Of a stretch of 64,000 nucleotides of DNA, positions 44,337-52,144 are shown piece after piece. Source of the stretch: Niabella sp. (GTDB lineage: Bacteria; Bacteroidota; Bacteroidia; Chitinophagales; Chitinophagaceae); the NCBI RefSeq assembly GCF_030150205.1, contig NZ_JASLGT010000001.1:1-64000 (forward strand), read 5' to 3'. The notes below the pieces were generated by a model that was not told the origin of the DNA, did not search any database, and saw only the letters and a list, made by a program, of their open reading frames with translations. The position numbers were made by a program, and so were the translations under genes. The first letter of the stretch is position 1; each line of letters starts with the position of its first letter.

Positions 44337-45287
44337 ATGAAACATTCTTTGATCCCATCGCTCTTGTTTGCTGTAACAGGAACGGTTACCATCGCCGGCT
44401 GCAGCAGCTGGGCACAATCCGGCCACCAGGAAGAAACCGCGCAGGTGATCCGGTGCGCGCCCGGAAGTAAGCTGGATATTGCCAAAATAGAAACACTTAC
44501 CGGAATGAAAGGTGTTGAAAAGAATGGAGAATATAAGATAACGGTACCTCAAAACGATCTGAACGTAATGGTTGATGGTTTTAAGATCATTCCGCCAATG
44601 GGCCTGGGCAGCTGGGCGGCCTTTACGCCCTGCGGAGATAGCGCCATGGTTATGGGTGATATTATCTTAAGCGAAACAGATGTAAAACCGGTTCAGCAGG
44701 AAGTGATCCGCCAGGGGTTTGCGATTACGGCCATTCATAATCATTTTGCCCGCAACCGGCCCAATATATTGTATATGCATATTGACCGTACAGCTGATAT
44801 CGAAACGCTTTCAAAAGGCGTAAAAGCTATTTTTGGAAAAGTGGCAGCGGTGCGTGGTAAAGATCCCAAATCGGCAAAAGCAGACAGCGTGGTGAACACC
44901 CTTGATACCCCGGCGCTGGATGCCATCACCGGTCATAAAGGTGAGATGAGTAAAGGCGTATATAAATACACCATCGGGCGCCCTGATATTCAGCTAATGG
45001 AGCACGGGATACCGGTAAGCAGCTTTATGGGTTTCAACACCTGGGCCGCCTGGCAGGGCAGCCCGGAAAATGCCGCCGTTGCAGGCGATTTTACCATGCT
45101 GGAAAACGAAGTAGCCCCCGTTATCAAGGCCCTGGTAGAAAATGGCATCGAGGTGGTAGCTGTACATAATCATATGGTGCACGAAACCCCAAAAGTATTC
45201 TTTCTCCATTACTGGGGCACCGGCAATGCCGCGCAATTAGCAAAAGGGCTTAAAGCGGCCCTGGATCAAACCGGGCGGAAATCATAA
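44337..45287 (+). CDS. LppY/LpqO-type (DUF1259) lipoprotein
   Basis: 316 aa. Lipoprotein signal TIAGC (about Cys22). Two copies of the DUF1259 domain: EIKTLTGMKG-like start, then GSWAAFTPCGDSAMVMGDIILSETDVKPVQQEVIRQGFAITAIHNHF, and again NTWAAWQGSPENAAVAGDFTMLENEVAPVIKALVENGIEVVAVHNHM. The paired H-N-H motifs suggest a metal or small-ligand site. This family is often found beside chrA/chrB in bacteria; biochemical role unknown. 53 nt after chrA, last gene of the cluster. Confidence 0.88.
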   Translation: MKHSLIPSLLFAVTGTVTIAGCSSWAQSGHQEETAQVIRCAPGSKLDIAKIETLTGMKGVEKNGEYKITVPQNDLNVMVDGFKIIPPMGLGSWAAFTPCGDSAMVMGDIILSETDVKPVQQEVIRQGFAITAIHNHFARNRPNILYMHIDRTADIETLSKGVKAIFGKVAAVRGKDPKSAKADSVVNTLDTPALDAITGHKGEMSKGVYKYTIGRPDIQLMEHGIPVSSFMGFNTWAAWQGSPENAAVAGDFTMLENEVAPVIKALVENGIEVVAVHNHMVHETPKVFFLHYWGTGNAAQLAKGLKAALDQTGRKS

Positions 45288-45312
45288 ATTAATGTACAAG
45301 ATGGCAGAGCAA

Positions 45313-46344
45313 CTACTGTTGTTTCACAACGGACTTACGTAAGTATTGCCGCACGATCCGCCCCCATTCTTTGATATCGGCCTCCCGCCATCCGCCGTCC
45401 GATGCTGCGGAAGGCTGCAATACCGAACAGGTTTCTTTCTTATCGGCAACAGACCAGGCTACCCAGCTGATCTTCCAGCTGCTAAGCAACTGCATCCATT
45501 GCTCCCACTCGCCGGCATCAATCGGACCATCGCCCGTAGCTTCCATACCGGCACATTCTGAAACAAAAACCGGCAGACCCGCTTTCAGCGCGTCCGCTGC
45601 CCGGTTCCGGAGTGCCTGCTTATGCGTGGCTGCATAAAAATGCAGGCTGTACATCAGGTTCGAAAAGGATTTTATCGGATCGGCTGCCACCAGGTGCAGG
45701 TCCTGATCCCAATGAGGCGATCCTACCAGGATGATATTATCCGGATCGTATTTGCGGATGCCCCGGATCACCGCTTCTGAATACGCTTTTACCTCCGGCC
45801 AGGTTTCTTTATCCGGCTCATTAAAAATTTCATAGATCACATTGGGCAAATGCCCATATATTTTAGCCACCTGTTCAAAAAAAGCAACCGCCTCTTTCTC
45901 CTGGATATTATGGCTGTGCCAATCGATAATTACATAAATCCCTTCCTGCACACAGGCATCTATTACAGTACGCACCAACCGCACCGATTCTCCGGGATCT
46001 TTTAAATACCCCTTTTCCGGTTCAACCCCCATTGCTGCACGCAGTACCGTAACGCCCCAGTTGTGCACCAGTTCCGTTACAGCTCCAGCATTATAAAACC
46101 GGGACCACCAGTTATGCCATCCAAAGCTCATACCTTTTAACACTACCGGTTTTCCGTGCTGATCAACCAGCTGGTGCCCTTTTACCTGCAGACTTCCATG
46201 TGTAACAACCGGCGTTGCCAAATGTGTTATCCCCTGCTGCCCCCAAGACAACGAAGACCAAAAAATACAGTACAGAAAAACAGCGACCCCTTGTACAGGC
46301 ATCCCCAAAAATTTGCATAATGGACGTATCATCGTTAAATACAT
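45313..46344 (-). CDS. Glycoside hydrolase family 5 (cellulase/endoglucanase type), secreted
   Basis: About 343 aa from the ATG at 46344; the longest frame begins at a TTG (46362) and another ATG lies at 46332. Signal peptide ending near SWGQQG. Catalytic acid/base Glu in IYEIFNEPDKE and nucleophile Glu in FVSECAGME; WHNWWSRFYN and VIIDWHSHN are typical of GH5 subfamily-2-like endoglucanases. No carbohydrate-binding module. Neighbours are unrelated, so it appears to stand alone. Confidence 0.93.
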   Translation of the reverse strand: MYLTMIRPLCKFLGMPVQGVAVFLYCIFWSSLSWGQQGITHLATPVVTHGSLQVKGHQLVDQHGKPVVLKGMSFGWHNWWSRFYNAGAVTELVHNWGVTVLRAAMGVEPEKGYLKDPGESVRLVRTVIDACVQEGIYVIIDWHSHNIQEKEAVAFFEQVAKIYGHLPNVIYEIFNEPDKETWPEVKAYSEAVIRGIRKYDPDNIILVGSPHWDQDLHLVAADPIKSFSNLMYSLHFYAATHKQALRNRAADALKAGLPVFVSECAGMEATGDGPIDAGEWEQWMQLLSSWKISWVAWSVADKKETCSVLQPSAASDGGWREADIKEWGRIVRQYLRKSVVKQQ

Positions 46345-46433
46345 GCGATCATAAAATATCAACTACCTGCCGTAAAGTTAAATGAGTCCGGTCAAAATCC
46401 GGTTCTTTCCCTGAACTGCAATATTCCCGTGCC

Positions 46434-46461
46434 GGAATGCACGTGAAGCACGCTGCATTCC
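46434..46461. other. Near-perfect hairpin between the acyltransferase and GH5 genes
   Basis: GGAATGCACGTG (46434-46445) pairs with CACGCTGCATTCC (46449-46461) with one bulge. There is no T-run on the minus strand, so it may be an operator or factor-dependent terminator rather than a standard terminator. Confidence 0.5.
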
Positions 46462-46572
46462 TCCCTGTTTAATAAACCGCTTTATGTCTTATCCGGTTTA
46501 TAACAGACAACCGTTTCCTTCTTGCTTTCCCTTCAATATGGCAGATAGACGCTAAACTTTATCCGGCCCATC

Positions 46573-47679
46573 CTATCCCATCTTTTTCCGCAGCCATTTA
46601 CGCACCGGCTCATCATACCATTTTAAACTGGCATAGGCCAGCAAAATACTACCGGCCAGGATTAACAATGCATAGGGCCATGCCTCTGCAATGGTAACGC
46701 CTTTATGGTTGCTGATCCAGGCAACATAAAAATATACCAGCGGATAATGCACCAGGTAAAGCGGATAAGAAATAGCTCCCAGGAATTTACAGATCCTGCG
46801 TTCCGTTTGCGTATGCACCAGGCCGCTGGCGCCCAGGTAAACAATAAGCGGGAAAACGATGATGATACATACCGATTCATAAATACCATTCATCCAAAGA
46901 TGCTCAGCACCGCCAATGCGTGGCATATATAAGACAAGGGCCACCAGGAGACTGCACCATAAGAAGGCATGCTTAATACGGGCCGGTTTTGCGATCCGCG
47001 AAAGCAGCAGCCCGGCAAAGAAAGGATACATCGTGCGGGTAATACCCACGCGAACCTGCTCCGTGTTTAACGTCCAGCCACCGCTGACATCTCCATTGGT
47101 TATGGCCAGATGTGCGAGCGCAATAGCCGCAATAAATACCAAAACACCCAACGCTTTATTTGAAAACTTCCGGATACCGATGGCGTACAGGATATTGGCC
47201 ATGTATTCAAAGAACAATGACCAGCCCACGCTGTTGAGCGGGTGCATTTCCTCCCAACCCCGTATGTCCAGCGATAAGGGCACCGGCAGGATGGAATAAC
47301 CGATGAGCATTACCAGCAGCATTTTCCACAGGGGGATGGTATGAATGAGCGGCCAGATCGCTGAATCGGTAAAATAGAACCCGATCGCCCCCAGGGTCAT
47401 CCCCAATACTACCATCGGCTGAAGCCGTTCGATCCGGCGTTTAAAGAAAGTGCCGGTGGTCATCTTATGCCAGCGGTCATCATATGCATAGCCGATGACA
47501 AAGCCAGACAACAGAAAGAAAAAATCAACGGCCAGGTAACCGTGGTTCACCAGGATATCCAGGTGCCCGGTTCCCAATGGTTCGGCCAGGTGAAAGGTTA
47601 CCACGATAATGGCTGCTACACCACGCAATCCATCCAGTATTGGGTAATGTGGTTTTGAAGGAAGACTGTTATTATTCAT
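46573..47679 (-). CDS. Acyltransferase-3 family membrane protein (OafA/YrhL-like)
   Basis: 368 aa with about ten membrane segments. The family opening is clear: YPILDGLRGVAAIIVVTFHLAEPLG, with the conserved Arg and His, then HGYLAVDFFFLLSGFVIGYAYD. Such proteins O-acetylate or acylate surface polysaccharides or peptidoglycan. The acceptor is unknown; no polysaccharide biosynthesis genes are adjacent. Confidence 0.92.
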   Translation of the reverse strand: MNNNSLPSKPHYPILDGLRGVAAIIVVTFHLAEPLGTGHLDILVNHGYLAVDFFFLLSGFVIGYAYDDRWHKMTTGTFFKRRIERLQPMVVLGMTLGAIGFYFTDSAIWPLIHTIPLWKMLLVMLIGYSILPVPLSLDIRGWEEMHPLNSVGWSLFFEYMANILYAIGIRKFSNKALGVLVFIAAIALAHLAITNGDVSGGWTLNTEQVRVGITRTMYPFFAGLLLSRIAKPARIKHAFLWCSLLVALVLYMPRIGGAEHLWMNGIYESVCIIIVFPLIVYLGASGLVHTQTERRICKFLGAISYPLYLVHYPLVYFYVAWISNHKGVTIAEAWPYALLILAGSILLAYASLKWYDEPVRKWLRKKMG

Positions 47680-48436
47680 TCGTTGCAGGATATAACAGTT
47701 AAAGTTTAATCATAAAATGGTTCAAATTGATGCGGCGCTGTTCAAAAGCCGCCGTAGCAGTCCCGGTATATACAGAATAAACCCAGTCGTCTTTAATTTT
47801 CATATGTGCATTCAATTGTCGTTAATAAATGGACGATTTCGTGAACCTATAAAATTAAGTAAGGGATCGATCCGGCTGCGCTAAATTCGTATCAAAATCC
47901 TGACGATTCGTCTCATTTTTAGATAGAACAAAGACCACCCGGAAGCGGAGCACTTCCACACCGCTCAGTTCTTAACCGAAAGTAATTTAATTTAATTACC
48001 GGAACGGCTTCGGCATACGCAATAAAAGTATTGAGCGTTCCCTTTCATCCGGAAGATGGAACAAAATATACTCCTGAAATAAAAGCCATTTATTTTTTAA
48101 CAGATCCACACTTCCCGCACAAACAAAGCCTACCATAGTATTTCGGATCAAGTGAAAAAGTTGTGGAATTCGTAGAAAAGTGAGTTTTCATTTCATGTTA
48201 TACGAAAGTGGATTGCCTGTAACTTTTATAAAGGGAACACAATAATATGTTACATATACCGTGTTACATAATAGTAACAGCACTAATTTTTCAGAAAAAA
48301 TTGTTACGAAGGAGGTACCCGTCTTTCTGTTTTCTTTAAGGAGCGTATTTTTTATTCTATAGACTTTCCCCCTTAATTATTCAACCTGATCCGTATTTCA
48401 CCTGCGCCTTACCCAGGACTACAAACAACTCCAAAT
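47680..48436. other. Long intergenic region without a convincing gene
   Basis: About 760 bp. A 34-codon minus-strand frame at 47699-47803 (starts MKIKDDWVYSVY) is the only candidate and is too short to support. Short motifs recur (GTTACAT at about 48250 and 48263), and a small hairpin GGAAG...CTTCC lies at about 47941-47957. No tRNA or rRNA is seen before 48471. Confidence 0.5.
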
Positions 48437-48439
48437 AAA

Positions 48440-48463
48440 AAATCCCACTAAAAAGTGGGATTT
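48440..48463 (-). terminator. Terminator of the initiator tRNA gene
   Basis: AAATCCCACT (48440-48449) and AGTGGGATTT (48454-48463) form a perfect 10-bp stem with a 4-nt loop; on the minus strand it continues into TTTTATTT. It lies just downstream of the tRNA. Confidence 0.88.
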
Positions 48464-48470
48464 GATTTAG

Positions 48471-48542
<72 letters not shown>

Positions 48543-48545
48543 TTG

Positions 48546-48576
48546 CAAATATAGGACAAAAATCTGAATGCACAAA
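48546..48576 (-). promoter_or_regulatory. Consensus promoter of the initiator tRNA
   Basis: On the minus strand TTTG (48573-48576), exactly 19 nt, then TATATTTG (48546-48553). This is a full match to TTTG-N19-TAnnTTTG. The mature tRNA begins only 4 nt after the -7 element. Confidence 0.85.
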
Positions 48577-48645
48577 ACAATTACAAAGAATCTTCACATT
48601 TTTATTGTTTTAATATTCAGGACCTGATAACGCTTATAAAAAAAA

Positions 48646-48683
48646 AGAATGTCATATCCGCGTGCCTGCGGCTCTGACATTCT
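48646..48683 (-). terminator. Terminator of the RRM gene
   Basis: On the minus strand AGAATGTCA pairs with TGACATTCT with an inner CCGC/GCGG stem, followed by at least eight T. It lies about 70 nt after the stop of the RRM gene. Confidence 0.9.
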
Positions 48684-48750
48684 TCCCTATTTGTGCAGCC
48701 ACATCCCAACGGATGCTTCCTGCAATTAATGCTTTATTAAAAAAGCCTGC

Positions 48751-49032
48751 TTACCATTTATTGGCATAAGAGCGGTTGTTGCTCTTTTCTTCTCTCGGCC
48801 GGGCTTCTGTTACCTTAATTGCGCGTCCGTCTACGGTACCACCGTCCAGTTCTTTAATAGCCTTCCGTGCTGCCTCATCATCCGGCATTTCCACAAATCC
48901 AAAACCCCGGCTACGACCTGTAGCTTTATCCATAATAACCCGCGCTGAGCTTACTTCTCCATACTCAACAAAAAACTCTCTGAGATCTTCATCACGAACG
49001 ATGAAGCTTAAATTTGAAACATAAATGTTCAT
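48751..49032 (-). CDS. RRM-domain RNA-binding protein
   Basis: 93 aa made of one RRM. RNP2 is IYVSNL (residues 3-8) and RNP1 is RGFGFVEM (42-49), each with the aromatic residues that stack on RNA. A short basic/Asn-rich tail follows (ARPREEKSNNRSYANKW). Such single-RRM proteins are common in Bacteroidota and cyanobacteria and in Bacteroides act as global post-transcriptional regulators. It is a single-gene unit with a leader of more than 100 nt and its own terminator. Confidence 0.95.
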   Translation of the reverse strand: MNIYVSNLSFIVRDEDLREFFVEYGEVSSARVIMDKATGRSRGFGFVEMPDDEAARKAIKELDGGTVDGRAIKVTEARPREEKSNNRSYANKW

Positions 49033-49165
49033 AAAAAATGAAAAAATTTAAAATAAAAAATCTTTGAAAAAAAACAGTGTGAGAGGCCTGTAAACCAGAT
49101 GCAGCGATTGCGTAGCAGATCAGGTAGCAAACATTACAAAATGTATTCCCTTCAAACGAACCGCG

Positions 49166-49173
49166 CAAAGGTA
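49166..49173 (-). promoter_or_regulatory. -7 promoter element of the RRM gene
   Basis: Reads TACCTTTG on the minus strand, an exact TAnnTTTG. It implies a 5' leader of roughly 125 nt, rich in A/T near the start codon. The nearest TTTG upstream is only 14 nt away, so the -33 half is doubtful. Confidence 0.45.
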
Positions 49174-49343
49174 AGCAGTTACGCTTACAAACAGCATATT
49201 TTGTAGCGCTCCGTTTCAAATTTTCGCTGAAACCCCTGCCTTTTTCCACCTGCACCCGCATTAACAGGGCGCTGCAGATAAGGCCGTTCCGTCGCCTGTA
49301 CCCCCGTACCAGCCTCCGGAAGGCCTGTTTTCTTTTTAACAAA

Positions 49344-49373
49344 TTGTTTTATCATTAAATTTCAATAGTTTTG
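49344..49373 (+). promoter_or_regulatory. Promoter of the TPP-riboswitch transcript
   Basis: TTG (49344-49346), 19-nt spacer, TAGTTTTG (49366-49373). Good match to the Bacteroidota consensus. It implies transcription from about 49380, almost 200 nt before the riboswitch. Confidence 0.65.
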
Positions 49374-49568
49374 CGCCGTTCTTTCAAACAAGAACGGATC
49401 GGCATACCTGCCGGTTCAATGAGATTTTCATAGAGGCTGCATTTATAATGCTTATTAATAATGCGGACCAGCCCAAAGCGACCCCGGTCGCCGTAAGGAA
49501 AAGCCTTCATTTTCCGGGCTTTCCTGGTTTGTTCCGCACTATCTGATAACCGTTGATCGCAGCCTTGG
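49374..49568 (+). other. Structured leader segment before the TPP riboswitch
   Basis: Several short hairpins are visible: GTTCTT...AAGAAC (about 49379-49396), GCGACCCCGGTCGC (about 49479-49492) and GGAAAAGCC...GGGCTTTCC (about 49497-49524). No ORF with a plausible start. It could be a long leader, a separate small RNA, or leftover intergenic DNA. Confidence 0.4.
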
Positions 49569-49657
49569 TTCCCGGGGTGCTGGATGCTTCGCGCAAGCGG
49601 TGCAGATGGCTGAGATGATACCCGTAAACCTGATCAGGGTAATGCCTGCGCAGGGAA
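49569..49657 (+). promoter_or_regulatory. TPP riboswitch (THI element)
   Basis: Conserved cores are present in order: CGGGGTGCTGG, GCTGAGATGATACCCGT, AACCTGATCAGGGTAATGCC and TGCGCAGGGAA. The closing stem pairs TTCCC (49569-49573) with GGGAA (49653-49657). It binds thiamin pyrophosphate and lies 94 nt before the TonB-dependent receptor ATG. Confidence 0.96.
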
Positions 49658-49710
49658 GGATGGCTCCTTTCTTTTCAGCATTTCCCTCTCATTATTTTTT
49701 TTTAAACCCG

Positions 49711-49729
49711 CTCCGCAAATAATGCGGAG
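49711..49729 (+). promoter_or_regulatory. Hairpin between TPP riboswitch and start codon
   Basis: CTCCGCA (49711-49717) pairs with TGCGGAG (49723-49729) with a 5-nt loop. It lies 21 nt before the ATG, between a T-run and an A-run. A plausible expression platform that affects ribosome access, since no classical terminator follows the aptamer. Confidence 0.5.
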
Positions 49730-49750
49730 TAAAAAAAATGAAAAAAACAA

Positions 49751-52000
49751 ATGAAGAGGCTATTCATTTCAGGCTGCCTGCTATGGGCGGCGCAGATCGC
49801 TTTTGCTCAAACCGATTCAACAGCTGCAAAAGCAGACAGTTTTTATTTGATGTCGCCGGTTGAGGTACGGTCGCTGCGATTAAGCAGCAAAGCACCGTTT
49901 GCCACTTCCAATGTAACATCAAAGGATCTTGAAAAACAAAATCTGGGACAAAACATGCCCTATTTATTGAACCAGATACCTTCGCTGGTAGTGAACTCCG
50001 ACGATGGTGCCGGCGTGGGTTATTCCTCCTTAAGGATCCGGGGTACGGATATGACGCGTATCAATGTAACTATGAACGGCATACCCGTAAACGACGCGGA
50101 ATCGCAGGCGGCCATTTTCGTAGACCTCCCCGACCTGGCTTCTTCCACCACCACCGTTCAGATCCAGCGCGGAGCAGGCTCCTCCACCAACGGTTCCGGG
50201 GCTTTTGGCGGGTCTATAAATATTGCCAATCTTGAGCAAAGTAAAATACCCGGCGTATCCCTCAGTAACTCCTATGGTTCCTTCAATACCTGGAAACATA
50301 CGCTGCAGGCGGGCACCGGTTTGTTAAAAGGCGGTTTTCAGTTTGATGTACGGTTATCGAAACTCAGCTCCAGTGGTTTTATCGACCGGGCATTCTCCGA
50401 CCTGCTGGCGGCCCATGTAATTGGTTCCTGGACCTCGAAGAATGAGGCCACCAATATTAAATTCAATTACCTTACAGGTAAAGAACGGACCGGGCAGGCA
50501 TGGAACGGGCTCGGTGTTGTTTTTACAGACCAGGATCAGCCGGCAGATTACCAGAAAGAACTGGAAAAACAGGGCCGCACGACCAACACACTGGGCGAGA
50601 TGAGCAAGGGTGTGTATTATAAGGACCAAACAGACAACTACTGGCAGGATTATTACCAGTTGTTTCTGAACCAAAAACTACACCCCAACTGGGACCTGAA
50701 TATCGGAACGTTCTTAACAAGAGGCAAGGGATACTATAATGAGTACAAAAAAAATGAACCGTTCTCCGATTACGGGCTCCCCGGTTATGTAAAAGCACCG
50801 GGCGACACCCTGCGCAAGGTACCGCTGACACGGCAGCTGTGGCTGGACAATTACTATTACGGAACCGTTTTTTCAACCACCTATCATACGGCGCTCACCC
50901 AGTTTGTTTTTGGAGGGGCCTATACCCGGTATGATGGCACCCATTATGGGTTTGTAAAATGGGCTGCTTACGGCGTTCCCTTGGATTACCGGTGGTACCA
51001 CCTGACCGCTTTTAAAAACGACTTTAACGTCTATGCAAAATTGCAGCAGCAACTCCTTCCCAACCTGTATGCCTATGCAGACTTACAGTACCGGAACGTA
51101 GTATATACCATTAATGGATTCCGGAAAACACCCTCCCTCCCAACGATCGGAAATACCTATCGCTTTTTGAATCCCAAGGCCGGTTTGAGTTATTTTATCT
51201 CGCACAGCAATGAGGCCTCCAGTAAGGTATATGCATCTTACGCCATCGCCAATAAAGAACCGAACCGGGATGATTTTGAAGCTTCGGAAACAGAAACGCC
51301 ACGCCCTGAGCAATTGCAGGACCTGGAAGCCGGCTATCAATACAATACCCCTGTTTTCCAGGCTGGTGTTAACGGTTATTATATGCATTATAAGGATCAG
51401 CTGATCCTAACCGGGAAGATCAATGATGTAGGTGCCTATGCGCGCACCAATGTGCCGGACAGCTACCGGGCCGGCCTTGAGTTTTCCGCAGGATTAAAGC
51501 CGCTGCAATGGCTGCAACTAAATGCAAACGCTACATTCAGCAAAAATAAGATCAAGGCAATTACACAGTATGGCGACGATTATGATAACGGCGGACAGGT
51601 AGCTATGGCATACCGGAATACAGATATTTCTTTTTCGCCCAATACGATTGCCGGAGCAAGTCTTACCCTGGAACCCCTGTACCAGTTCACGGGCAACCAT
51701 CATTTCTTTATCGATCTCCTGGAAAAATATGTAAGCCGGCAATACCTGGATAATGCATCCGATAAACAGAAAAGCATCAATCCTTATGCATTGACCGATC
51801 TCCGGTTGCGTTACCAGGCCAGCTCGCAAACATTTAAAAACATTGGAATTATCCTGATGGTAAATAACCTGCTGGATAAAAAATATGAGAATAACGGCTA
51901 CACATTCGGTTACCGGGCCGGCGGTGCCTATACTACCGAAAATTATTATTTCCCCCAGGCCGGAATCAACTGGAATATTGGTTTGAGTTTCGGGTTTTAG
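49751..52000 (+). CDS. TonB-dependent receptor under TPP riboswitch control (probable thiamin uptake)
   Basis: 749 aa. Signal peptide ending QIAFAQ. Short TonB-box region LMSPVEVRSLRLSSKAP, plug (VTSKDLEKQNLGQNMPYLLNQIPSLVV, SLRIRGTDMTRINVTMNGIPVNDAESQ, VQIQRGAGSSTNGSGAFGGSINI), then a barrel ending NIGLSFGF. It is not of the SusC type: no carboxypeptidase domain and no SusD partner. TPP-riboswitch control points to uptake of thiamin, its phosphates or a precursor across the outer membrane. No thiamin synthesis or inner-membrane transport genes are adjacent. Confidence 0.93.
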   Translation: MKRLFISGCLLWAAQIAFAQTDSTAAKADSFYLMSPVEVRSLRLSSKAPFATSNVTSKDLEKQNLGQNMPYLLNQIPSLVVNSDDGAGVGYSSLRIRGTDMTRINVTMNGIPVNDAESQAAIFVDLPDLASSTTTVQIQRGAGSSTNGSGAFGGSINIANLEQSKIPGVSLSNSYGSFNTWKHTLQAGTGLLKGGFQFDVRLSKLSSSGFIDRAFSDLLAAHVIGSWTSKNEATNIKFNYLTGKERTGQAWNGLGVVFTDQDQPADYQKELEKQGRTTNTLGEMSKGVYYKDQTDNYWQDYYQLFLNQKLHPNWDLNIGTFLTRGKGYYNEYKKNEPFSDYGLPGYVKAPGDTLRKVPLTRQLWLDNYYYGTVFSTTYHTALTQFVFGGAYTRYDGTHYGFVKWAAYGVPLDYRWYHLTAFKNDFNVYAKLQQQLLPNLYAYADLQYRNVVYTINGFRKTPSLPTIGNTYRFLNPKAGLSYFISHSNEASSKVYASYAIANKEPNRDDFEASETETPRPEQLQDLEAGYQYNTPVFQAGVNGYYMHYKDQLILTGKINDVGAYARTNVPDSYRAGLEFSAGLKPLQWLQLNANATFSKNKIKAITQYGDDYDNGGQVAMAYRNTDISFSPNTIAGASLTLEPLYQFTGNHHFFIDLLEKYVSRQYLDNASDKQKSINPYALTDLRLRYQASSQTFKNIGIILMVNNLLDKKYENNGYTFGYRAGGAYTTENYYFPQAGINWNIGLSFGF

Positions 52001-52005
52001 CATTT

Positions 52006-52139
52006 AGTGATCAGTTTTCAGTTATCAGTTTTCAGTCATTAGTCTTCAGTTATTAGTTATCAGTTTTTAGTCCACTAACAACTGATAACTCGTCGCTGAT
52101 AGCTGATAGCTGAAAACTGATAACTGATTGCTGATCACT
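52006..52139. repeat. 134-bp imperfect palindrome between convergent genes
   Basis: AGTGATCAG (52006-52014) is the exact reverse complement of CTGATCACT (52131-52139), and the inner arms TCAGTTATCAGTTTTCAG and CTGAAAACTGATAACTGA pair as well. The interior is built from repeated CAGTTATCAG/CTGATAACTG units. It could stop transcription from both sides; similar units occur at 34625-34660 and 55410-55445. Confidence 0.85.
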
Positions 52140-52144
52140 CCCCC

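Noticed and set aside
47699..47803. 34-codon minus-strand ORF (starts MKIKDDWVYSVY)
   Set aside because: Too short, no recognisable family, and no promoter signal seen; it may be the end of a lost gene, but the evidence is insufficient.
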